8,136 nucleotides of DNA from Ardenticatenales bacterium (GTDB lineage Bacteria > Chloroflexota > Anaerolineae > Promineifilales > UBA4811), in contig WSZX01000161.1 of NCBI GenBank assembly GCA_013139935.1, positions 1 through 8,136 on the forward strand. Reading direction: 5' to 3'. The notes beneath the pieces are model-generated. The model was not told the DNA's origin. It searched no databases and worked only from the letters and a program-made list of their open reading frames with translations. This document shows, in pieces, positions 1 through 6,094 of the stretch. How positions within the stretch are numbered: position 1 is the stretch's first letter; each line of letters opens with the position of its first letter. The position numbers and the translations under genes are program-made.

Positions 1-410
1 CGGCCGAAATCGAGCGTCTGCGCCGATACCTGACCACACCTCGCATGGCAAGGCTGGTTGCGGAACTCGATGGTCAGGTTGTGGGCGCCGTCTCCCTGAA
101 ACCAGGACCATTTGGAAGAAAGGACCGCCACTGGTGCAGCCTGGAGGTGTGGCTCGCGGCAGCCAGTCGTGGACACGGCGTCGGCAGTGCGCTCGTGACG
201 GCCGCATTGGCCTGGGCGGAGAGCGAGGGCTTTCAGAAGATCGTCGCCGAGGTCTTTGGCAGTAATGAGTGGGCCCTTGCTCTTTACCGAGAATCCGGCT
301 TTAGACCGGAAGGGCGGCAGAAAAAGATGTTCCTCCTTCCGGGGGCTGGCTACGTGGACAATGTGCTGATGGGACTAGAGCTGGGGAACGGCAGTCAAGC
401 GTCACTCTGA
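1..410 (+). CDS. GNAT-family N-acetyltransferase, 5'-truncated by the window edge
   Basis: The reading frame is open from the first whole codon (position 3) and stops with TGA at 408-410, giving about 135 residues. An ATG at 45 is in frame, but coding-like sequence (AEIERLRRYL) precedes it, so the true start probably lies before the window. The protein shows the acetyl-CoA-binding signature of the GNAT fold: a beta strand (LEVWL) followed by SRGHGVGSALV, matching the Q/RxxGxG/A pyrophosphate loop. The C-terminal motif is NEWALALYRESGF followed by YVDNVLMGLEL, as in RimI-like and L-amino-acid acetyltransferases. The family moves an acetyl group from acetyl-CoA to an amine in the cytoplasm; the substrate cannot be told from sequence. 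Its stop lies 27 bases before pheS, so it may be co-transcribed with the synthetase genes. The family call is firm; the function is unknown. Confidence 0.9.
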   Translation, partial: AEIERLRRYLTTPRMARLVAELDGQVVGAVSLKPGPFGRKDRHWCSLEVWLAAASRGHGVGSALVTAALAWAESEGFQKIVAEVFGSNEWALALYRESGFRPEGRQKKMFLLPGAGYVDNVLMGLELGNGSQASL

Positions 411-437
411 TGCTGTACTGTTTCTTGAGGGAGAATC

Positions 438-1463
438 ATGCTCGAACAACTGGAGAAACTGCGGACCGAGGCGCTGGAGGGACTGCGGGCAGTCGCTGAT
501 GGCGCGGCGCTGGATACGTGGCAACGGAGCACCCTCGGCCGAAGAGGGATCGTGACGCTGATAACCCGACGGGTGGGGGAACTGCCCAAAGAGAGCCGGC
601 CGGCCTTTGGCAAACGTGCCAATCAAGTCAAGCAAGAGTTGACAGCTGCTTACGAGAGAAAGGCGACCGCCGTCAAGGCGGATGAAATGGAGCGGCAGAT
701 CGCGACCGGGGCTATAGACGTGAGCCAGCCCGGCCGGCCGCGGCCGCTTGGCCGGCTTCACCCCTCAACGCAGGTCTTGAGGGAGATCTGCCGGATCTGG
801 GGGGACATGGGTTTTCAGGTCTACCGCAGCCGTGATGTAGAAACAGACGAATACAACTTCCAACTGCTCAACATGCCGCCTCACCACCCGGCACGTGACA
901 TGTGGGACACCTTCTACACCACTCAGGAAGGGGTCGTGCTTCGTACCCATACTTCCCCGGGACAGATTCACGCGATGCACGATTATCATCCAGAGCCCAT
1001 CCGGGTGATCTTGCCTGGCATGTGCTACCGTTACGAGCAGATATCGGCGCGGTCAGAGATCCAGTTCAACCAGGTGGAGGGGCTGGCAGTGGGCAAGAAC
1101 ATCACCTTCGCTGACCTCAAAGGGACGTTGAGCAGCTTTGCGGGCCGGCTGTTTGGAGCACAGATCCAGACTCGTTTTCGCTGCCAGCACTTTCCCTTTA
1201 CCGAACCGAGCGCAGAGATGGATGTGGAATGCATTCTCTGCAGCGGTAGGGGCTGCAACGTCTGCAAAAAGACCGGATGGTTGGAGATCTTGGGCTGCGG
1301 GATGGTTCACCCCGCCGTCCTGCGGCATGGCGGCTATGACCCGGCCGTGTACACCGGCTTTGCCTTTGGCATGGGGGTTGAGCGGCCGGCGATGGTCAAA
1401 TACGGCATCAAGGACATCCGCTACTTTTGGAGCGGCGACCTCCGTTTCCTAGAACAGTTCTGA
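438..1463 (+). CDS. pheS: Phenylalanyl-tRNA synthetase alpha subunit (class II)
   Basis: This is the catalytic subunit of the cytoplasmic (alpha-beta)2 enzyme that attaches phenylalanine to tRNA-Phe. The 341-residue length is normal. Residues 1-90 or so form the charged N-terminal coiled coil that contacts tRNA. The class II core follows: NMPPHHPARDMWDTFY (145-160), LRTHTSPGQIH (168-178), the motif 2 region MCYRYEQISARSE (195-207), FPFTEPSAEMDVEC (252-265) with the phenylalanine-pocket aromatics F252 and F254, and motif 3 GFAFGMGVER (307-316). A309 matches the E. coli Ala294 specificity position. Four cysteines, C265, C268, C273 and C276, make a CxxC-x4-CxxC knuckle, also known from Bacillus-type PheS and likely to bind zinc. 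The residue after the motif 3 arginine is proline (P317), where isoleucine or leucine is usual. The ATG is preceded by GAGGGAG (427-433), which supports this start. pheT follows after 20 bases. Confidence 0.98.
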   Translation: MLEQLEKLRTEALEGLRAVADGAALDTWQRSTLGRRGIVTLITRRVGELPKESRPAFGKRANQVKQELTAAYERKATAVKADEMERQIATGAIDVSQPGRPRPLGRLHPSTQVLREICRIWGDMGFQVYRSRDVETDEYNFQLLNMPPHHPARDMWDTFYTTQEGVVLRTHTSPGQIHAMHDYHPEPIRVILPGMCYRYEQISARSEIQFNQVEGLAVGKNITFADLKGTLSSFAGRLFGAQIQTRFRCQHFPFTEPSAEMDVECILCSGRGCNVCKKTGWLEILGCGMVHPAVLRHGGYDPAVYTGFAFGMGVERPAMVKYGIKDIRYFWSGDLRFLEQF

Positions 1464-1483
1464 TTGCTTAAAGAGAGAGTCAC

Positions 1484-4030
1484 ATGATAGTACCGCTGAG
1501 CTGGCTTCAAGATTACGTGGACATCACCCTGCCCGTCCCCGAACTGGCGGAACGAATGACGCTGGCCGGATTGGAGGTGGAGACAATCCAGTACATCGGC
1601 GTTAGCGGGGCCGATCTGGTCTGGGACCGCGACAAATTCGTCGTCGCGCGGATACTGGCTGTCGGGCAACATCCTGACGCCGACCGGCTGGTTCTGGCAA
1701 GAGTGGAATACGGAGCGCCAGAGCCGGCGACTCTCGTTACCGGCGCAACCAACCTCTTTCCCTATCTGGGACAGGACCTGAGCGGTCAGAACCTCAAATC
1801 ACCGATGGTGTTGGAGGGAGCCGCCATCTACGACGGGCACAAGGAGGGGTTCGTCAAGACCCGGCTCAAAGGCCGCAAGGTGCGCGGAATCATGAACCGG
1901 CACATGCTCTGCTCCGAAAAGGAGTTGGGCATCTCCCAGGAGCACGAGGGGATCATGCTGCTGGAAACGGCCGCCGTCCCGGGCACGCCCTTACAGGATA
2001 TCTTGGGAGAGGTGATACTCCACCTGGATCTGACCCCCAACCTGGCTCGCTGCCATTCCATGATCGGCGTGGCGCGCGAAGTGGCTGCGTTGACTGGGAC
2101 CTCCCCCCAGGGAACCCCCCAGACGGTGCGCTATCCGTCGCTGAACGTAGTGATGGGAGGCCCTCCAGCCGCCGAGGCGGTCAGGGTGGAGATAGAGGAC
2201 TCTGCTCTCTCTCCCCGCTTTACCGCTACTCTCATCCGAGATGTGAGAATCGGCCTGTCCCCGGAGTGGATGCAGCGCCGGCTCAAGCTTGTTGGAGTCC
2301 GGCCAATAAACAATATCGTGGATATCACCAACTATGTGATGATGGAATTGGGGCAGCCGCTCCATGCCTTTGACTATGATCTCCTGCTGCAGCGCGCCAG
2401 GACGACCAGCGTATCTGTCCCGACCATCAAGGTGCGGCAGGCCAGCATCGGCGAAGGGATGACCACGCTGGACGGAACCAGTCGCACCTTCAACGAGTAT
2501 GACATCCTCATCACCGACACAGCCGGCCCCGTCGGCATCGGCGGAGTCATGGGAGGGACCGAGACCGAGGTCCATGTGGGGACACGGAATGTACTGCTGG
2601 AAGCGGCGAATTTCAACTTGATCAACATCCGGCGCACCGCCCAGGCGCACAAGTTACCCTCGGAGGCATCGGCCCGCTTTGGCAGAGGAATCCATCCGGC
2701 CGAGGCGATCCGGGGTGCACGGCGAGCCGCAGAGTTGATGCGCACGCTGGCTGGCGGAACCGTCGGCCAGGGAATCGTGGACAACTACCCGGACCCGCCA
2801 GAACCGGTGGTGGCGACGGTGACCCCGGCACAAATCAAGCGCTGGTTGGGTATCCACATAGACCAGAAAGAGGTTGTCGCCATCCTCGAGGCGCTCCAGT
2901 TCCAGTGCCAGATCAAGGGTGGAGCGATTCACGCCACCGTACCCGACCATCGGCTAGACATCAGCACGGGCCTCACGGGCACCGCAGATCTGATTGAAGA
3001 GATCAGCCGGATATATGGCTATGGCAAGATCCCCGAGACTGAGATGAGCGACCCACTGCCTCCGCTGCGAGCGAACAGGCCGCAAGAGCAAGAAGAGCGT
3101 ACTCGCGACCTGCTGGTTGCGGCCGGGCTGCAGGAGATTATCAGCTACCGCTTTACCACACCTGAAGCCGAGGCGCGGATTCTTTCGCCTGGCAGCCAGC
3201 CTGATGAACGGCCGTACACCACCATCGCGAATCCTATCAGCCAGGACAAGTCCGTCATGCGCCACACGCTGCTAGAGTCGCTGTTGGTCGCTGTGGCTGC
3301 CAACGTCCGCCACCACGGGCACGTCGCCCTCTTTGAGATCGGTTCTGTCTACCTGCCTGCCGAGGGAAGGCGGTTGCCTGACGAACCCACACGGCTCTGC
3401 GTTGGGATGGCAGGGCAGCGAGAGACAGTCGGCTGGATGGGAGGCGACGAGGGGTCAATGGACTTTTATGACCTCAAAGGGGTACTGGAAGCGCTCACGG
3501 ATGGCTGGCGGTTGGAGGGGGTTCGCTACGAGCCGACAACCGATCCGGTCTTCTGCCCCGGTCGGGCGGCGCGGGTCTCTCTTCACAATGGCAGAACGCA
3601 CCTGGGCACGGCCGGCCAGGTCCACCCGCTCGTCGCCAAGCGATTTGACATGCCCGATGGCATCCCCTTGCTGGCAGCCGAGCTAGACTTGGACGCGCTC
3701 ATGGCAGCGATTCCGGCTGGCTTTGAGGTTCAGCCTATTCCACAGTTCCCGGTCGTCTACCGAGACGTCGCTCTGGTGCTGGATGAGGCCATTCCGGCCG
3801 CCGATGTGCAGCAGCTCATTGTCCAGACAGGCGGCCGCTGGCTGGCTCAGGTGCGGCTCTTTGATGTCTACCGGGGTACACAACTGCCGGCCGGTAAGAG
3901 AAGCCTGGCATACGCCCTGGCCTTCCAATCACCGGATAAGACACTGACCGATAGGGACGCCAATAAGCTCCGTGACAAGATCGTGCGCCGTCTGGAACGG
4001 GAAATTGGGGCTCGCCTCCGCAGCCAGTGA
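1484..4030 (+). CDS. pheT: Phenylalanyl-tRNA synthetase beta subunit
   Basis: This is the partner of PheS. It binds tRNA-Phe and, in this family, hydrolyses mischarged Tyr-tRNA-Phe. Domains in order: N-terminal PLSWLQDYVDI; an EMAP-type OB tRNA-binding domain at about 50-165 (FVVARILAVGQHPDADRL, then MLCSEKELGIS at 141-151); the B3/B4 editing domain at about 240-430 (NNIVDITNYV, GQPLHAFDYD, GIGGVMGG); the B5 domain at about 442-515 with DHRLDI and ADLIEEISRIYGY, whose acidic residues match the magnesium-binding set; a catalytic-like core at about 530-740; and a C-terminal FDX-ACB anticodon-binding domain at 754-847 (QFPVVYRDVALVL, RLFDVYRG, KSLAYALAF-like). At 848 residues it is longer than the roughly 795 of E. 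coli, mainly from extra sequence at about 95-125 in the OB domain. AAGAGAGAG (1471-1479) is a modest ribosome-binding site before the ATG. Confidence 0.98.
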   Translation: MIVPLSWLQDYVDITLPVPELAERMTLAGLEVETIQYIGVSGADLVWDRDKFVVARILAVGQHPDADRLVLARVEYGAPEPATLVTGATNLFPYLGQDLSGQNLKSPMVLEGAAIYDGHKEGFVKTRLKGRKVRGIMNRHMLCSEKELGISQEHEGIMLLETAAVPGTPLQDILGEVILHLDLTPNLARCHSMIGVAREVAALTGTSPQGTPQTVRYPSLNVVMGGPPAAEAVRVEIEDSALSPRFTATLIRDVRIGLSPEWMQRRLKLVGVRPINNIVDITNYVMMELGQPLHAFDYDLLLQRARTTSVSVPTIKVRQASIGEGMTTLDGTSRTFNEYDILITDTAGPVGIGGVMGGTETEVHVGTRNVLLEAANFNLINIRRTAQAHKLPSEASARFGRGIHPAEAIRGARRAAELMRTLAGGTVGQGIVDNYPDPPEPVVATVTPAQIKRWLGIHIDQKEVVAILEALQFQCQIKGGAIHATVPDHRLDISTGLTGTADLIEEISRIYGYGKIPETEMSDPLPPLRANRPQEQEERTRDLLVAAGLQEIISYRFTTPEAEARILSPGSQPDERPYTTIANPISQDKSVMRHTLLESLLVAVAANVRHHGHVALFEIGSVYLPAEGRRLPDEPTRLCVGMAGQRETVGWMGGDEGSMDFYDLKGVLEALTDGWRLEGVRYEPTTDPVFCPGRAARVSLHNGRTHLGTAGQVHPLVAKRFDMPDGIPLLAAELDLDALMAAIPAGFEVQPIPQFPVVYRDVALVLDEAIPAADVQQLIVQTGGRWLAQVRLFDVYRGTQLPAGKRSLAYALAFQSPDKTLTDRDANKLRDKIVRRLEREIGARLRSQ

Positions 4031-4124
4031 TTGAGCCGGCGATTGTGGGGGATTTTCTCTCAGACCATGCCCCAGCGCGGGCTCCGGCTCCACCGGCGGT
4101 GACGGTCTGTGCGCTCATCGATTG

Positions 4125-4134
4125 ACAGATCTGT
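4125..4134. repeat. Perfect 10-base palindrome upstream of the glmS promoter
   Basis: ACAGATCTGT reads the same on both strands. Its centre is about 80 bases upstream of the predicted transcription start, a spacing compatible with an activator or repressor site. A palindrome of this length arises by chance fairly often, and no regulator is recognised. Confidence 0.25.
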
Positions 4135-4144
4135 GGTGCCCACT
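4131..4144. repeat. Short inverted repeat, copy 1 of a CTGTGG...CCCACT pair
   Basis: GTGG (4133-4136) and CCAC (4140-4143) are inverted copies around a 3-base centre. The flanking bases CTGTGG...CCCACT recur at 4157-4175. The site lies upstream of the predicted glmS promoter. It could be an operator half or chance; no known regulator site is recognised. Confidence 0.25.
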
Positions 4145-4156
4145 CCAACCCGCGCG

Positions 4157-4175
4157 CTGTGGGCCGTCACCCACT
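4157..4175. repeat. Short inverted repeat, copy 2, next to the -35 box
   Basis: GTGGG (4159-4163) and CCCAC (4170-4174) form a five-base-pair stem around a six-base loop. GC/GC pairing continues beyond one T-T mismatch, to 4156 and 4177. It ends immediately before the predicted -35 box at 4178. No run of T follows, so it is not a convincing intrinsic terminator for pheT. An operator role is possible but unproven. Confidence 0.3.
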
Positions 4176-4177
4176 GC

Positions 4178-4205
4178 TTGCCTGGACTACTTTCTGCGCT
4201 ACAAT
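4178..4205 (+). promoter_or_regulatory. Predicted sigma-70-type promoter for glmS
   Basis: The -35 box TTGCCT (4178-4183) matches four of six consensus bases. The -10 box TACAAT (4200-4205) matches five of six, and the spacer is 16 bases. Transcription would start near 4212, leaving a leader of about 38 bases before the GTG at 4250. It sits in the only long intergenic gap, between pheT and glmS, which agrees with the change of functional unit there. Confidence 0.6.
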
Positions 4206-4236
4206 ACCTCCCTCAGTCGGCACTCTTTCGCAGATC

Positions 4237-4241
4237 AGGAG
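4237..4241 (+). promoter_or_regulatory. Shine-Dalgarno sequence that fixes the glmS start
   Basis: AGGAG lies eight bases before the GTG at 4250, an ideal spacing. It picks this GTG over an in-frame ATG at 4109, which lies upstream of the predicted promoter. Starting here also leaves the catalytic cysteine exposed once the initiator methionine is removed. Confidence 0.85.
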
Positions 4242-4249
4242 AAACACCC

Positions 4250-6094
4250 GTGTGTGGTATTTTCGGAATTGTGACAGAACAGAACCAACCCCTGGGGAAG
4301 ATTCTTGTCGAGGCCGGCCAGCGCCTGTCCTATCGCGGGTATGATTCGATCGGTTGTGCAACGATTGCCAGCGACGGACGGGGGACACCCGCGATCGATT
4401 TGCGCAAGGATACGGGCAAGATTGATGAGGTCAATAGCCGCCTCAACTTTGAGGAGATGAGCGGCCAGCGCGGAATTGTCCAATTGCGATGGGCCACCTT
4501 TGGCTCTCCCTCTCAAGTCAATTCCCAGCCTCACCTGGACTCGGACGGCGACCTGGTGGGTGCGCACAATGGCAATATCGTCAACAATGTTTCTCTCCGT
4601 GAAGCGTTTGTCAAAGAGGGGATGACCGTCCGCAGCAGCAACGACGGCGAATCCTGTGTTCACGCCGTCGAGCGATACTATGATCAGGGATGTGATATGG
4701 TGGAGAGCATCCGCCGTGCTGCCCGCACCCTGCAAGGGGACTACGCCTTTGTCATCGGTCACCAGGAAGGGGATACTTTACACGCCATCAAGCAAGGATC
4801 GGGTCTCGTGGTGGGGATCGCAGAGGGCGCGACCTGCGTCTCCTCTGATCTGCCATCGATCCTGCCGCTGACCAACAAAATCCTGAGAATGTACGATGGG
4901 GAAATCGTCACCCTCTGGCACGACCGGGTCGAGCTTCGCCGTGTGGATGATGGAACGCTGATTGAGCGCGAGCCGGAGATATTCACCGAGGGGATGGGTG
5001 CGGCCGAAAAGGGGGGCTACCCTCATTTCATGCTCAAGGAGATTCACGAACAGCCCCAGGTGGCGGCCGAGTTGATCCATTGGCTGGATGCCTCTCCCCA
5101 TGTTGCTCCTTTTCTGGAAGCGCTGACCAGCGCCCGGCGGCTCTACCTGGTCGGATGTGGTACCAGCTACCACGCCTGCCTGGTCGGCGCGGCTTACCTG
5201 AGTCGCCTGGCTGGGCTCGGGGCTGTTCCTGTCTTGGCGCCCCAGTTTACAGAGACTATGGCCCACACCCTGGGTCCGGAAGACACGATTGTCTTTGTCA
5301 GCCAGAGCGGGGAGACCAAGGATGTGCTCAATGCCCTCAAGGCAGCACGCCGATCGGAGGCACGAATCCTAGGTGTGCTCAACGTCATCGGCGCTACACT
5401 GATGCTTGCCAGCGACCACTATCTTCCGCTCGCCTGCGGTTATGAGATCAGCGTCCCCGCAACCAAGACCTACCTCAACCAGGTTGTTCTCTTCCTCTAT
5501 CTGGCAGACCGGCTGGGACGCCCCGGTGCCCGGATTGACTGGGCGCAAGTACCCAATCTGATCGCCGAAACTCTTGAACTGACGAACGAGCCTGCCCGCC
5601 GGGTAGCCGAGGTGCTGAATCCCTTTGACGAGATGTATTATCTGGGCTATGGATCGACGCTAGGCGTGGCGCTGGAGGGGGCCCTCAAGCTCAAGGAGAT
5701 TACCTATGCCCATTGCGAAGGGATGCTCAGTTCCGAGTTCAAACACGGTCCACTCTCGGCCGTTTACGACGGCTACCCGGTTCTCTTTGTGACCGCCCCG
5801 GATGATGCGGCAATGATGGTGAACCACGTCAACGAAGTGGCCTGCCGGGGTGGGCGGTCGATTGTAGTGGCGGGCGAAGATCCGTTGCTGCGCGGGAACG
5901 TCATGGGCGAAATATCGGAGAGCAGCATGGGCGAGAGTGCACACGACTACTTGCTGCTCCCATCGGCCGGACACGAGTTGACCGCGCTGTTGGCCGTCTT
6001 ACCACTGCAGTTGATAAGCTACCATATGAGCGTGGCGCGCGGGATCGACCCCGATTTCCCACGTAACCTGAGCAAGACATTGACGGTTGACTGA
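4250..6094 (+). CDS. glmS: Glutamine-fructose-6-phosphate aminotransferase (glucosamine-6-phosphate synthase), divergent
   Basis: The family makes glucosamine-6-phosphate from fructose-6-phosphate and glutamine, the first committed step to UDP-GlcNAc. The GTG start gives 614 residues, against 609 in E. coli. The protein begins MCGIFGIV; after methionine removal the cysteine becomes the N-terminal nucleophile. The glutaminase domain spans about 2-220 with YRGYDS (28-33), R80/W81, H95, HNG (106-108) and D132. Two SIS domains follow: the first, about 295-425, has CGTSYH (303-308) and SQSGET (351-356); the second, about 460-600, has EGALKLKE (476-483), KHGPL (498-502) and the C-tail PRNLSK with K609, equivalent to E. 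coli Lys603. All main catalytic residues are therefore present. Oddities are RWATFG where RWATHG is usual, a PurF-like AHNGNIVN, NDGE where TDTE is usual, and ATKTYLNQ where STKAFTTQ is usual. It could be a lineage variant or a paralogue with a different sugar acceptor. The next gene starts directly at its stop codon. Confidence 0.9.
   Translation: MCGIFGIVTEQNQPLGKILVEAGQRLSYRGYDSIGCATIASDGRGTPAIDLRKDTGKIDEVNSRLNFEEMSGQRGIVQLRWATFGSPSQVNSQPHLDSDGDLVGAHNGNIVNNVSLREAFVKEGMTVRSSNDGESCVHAVERYYDQGCDMVESIRRAARTLQGDYAFVIGHQEGDTLHAIKQGSGLVVGIAEGATCVSSDLPSILPLTNKILRMYDGEIVTLWHDRVELRRVDDGTLIEREPEIFTEGMGAAEKGGYPHFMLKEIHEQPQVAAELIHWLDASPHVAPFLEALTSARRLYLVGCGTSYHACLVGAAYLSRLAGLGAVPVLAPQFTETMAHTLGPEDTIVFVSQSGETKDVLNALKAARRSEARILGVLNVIGATLMLASDHYLPLACGYEISVPATKTYLNQVVLFLYLADRLGRPGARIDWAQVPNLIAETLELTNEPARRVAEVLNPFDEMYYLGYGSTLGVALEGALKLKEITYAHCEGMLSSEFKHGPLSAVYDGYPVLFVTAPDDAAMMVNHVNEVACRGGRSIVVAGEDPLLRGNVMGEISESSMGESAHDYLLLPSAGHELTALLAVLPLQLISYHMSVARGIDPDFPRNLSKTLTVD

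Noticed and set aside
411..437. Separate promoter for pheS in the gap after the acetyltransferase
   Set aside because: The gap is 27 bases, and only a weak TGTACT box without a matching -35 is present; co-transcription is simpler.
1227..1290. Cysteine knuckle of PheS as a novel insertion
   Set aside because: The CxxC-x4-CxxC segment is known in PheS of Bacillus and other phyla, so it is ordinary for the family.
1991..2650. Long open frame on the minus strand inside pheT (219 codons)
   Set aside because: It lies wholly opposite a well-supported pheT, shows no recognisable family motif, and is the kind of frame G+C-rich coding DNA produces by chance.
4033..4090. Possible terminator after pheT (GAGCCGG paired with CCGGCTC)
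   Set aside because: The stem is seven base pairs with a loop of more than 40 bases and no T run after it, so it does not look like an intrinsic terminator.
4122..4127. Perfect TTGACA resembling a -35 box
   Set aside because: No acceptable -10 box lies 16-18 bases downstream; the promoter at 4178-4205 is better supported.
4073..4249. glmS ribozyme or other riboswitch upstream of glmS
   Set aside because: An AGCGC appears near 4073, but the rest of the ribozyme core is not recognisable, and the predicted promoter leaves a leader of only about 38 bases.
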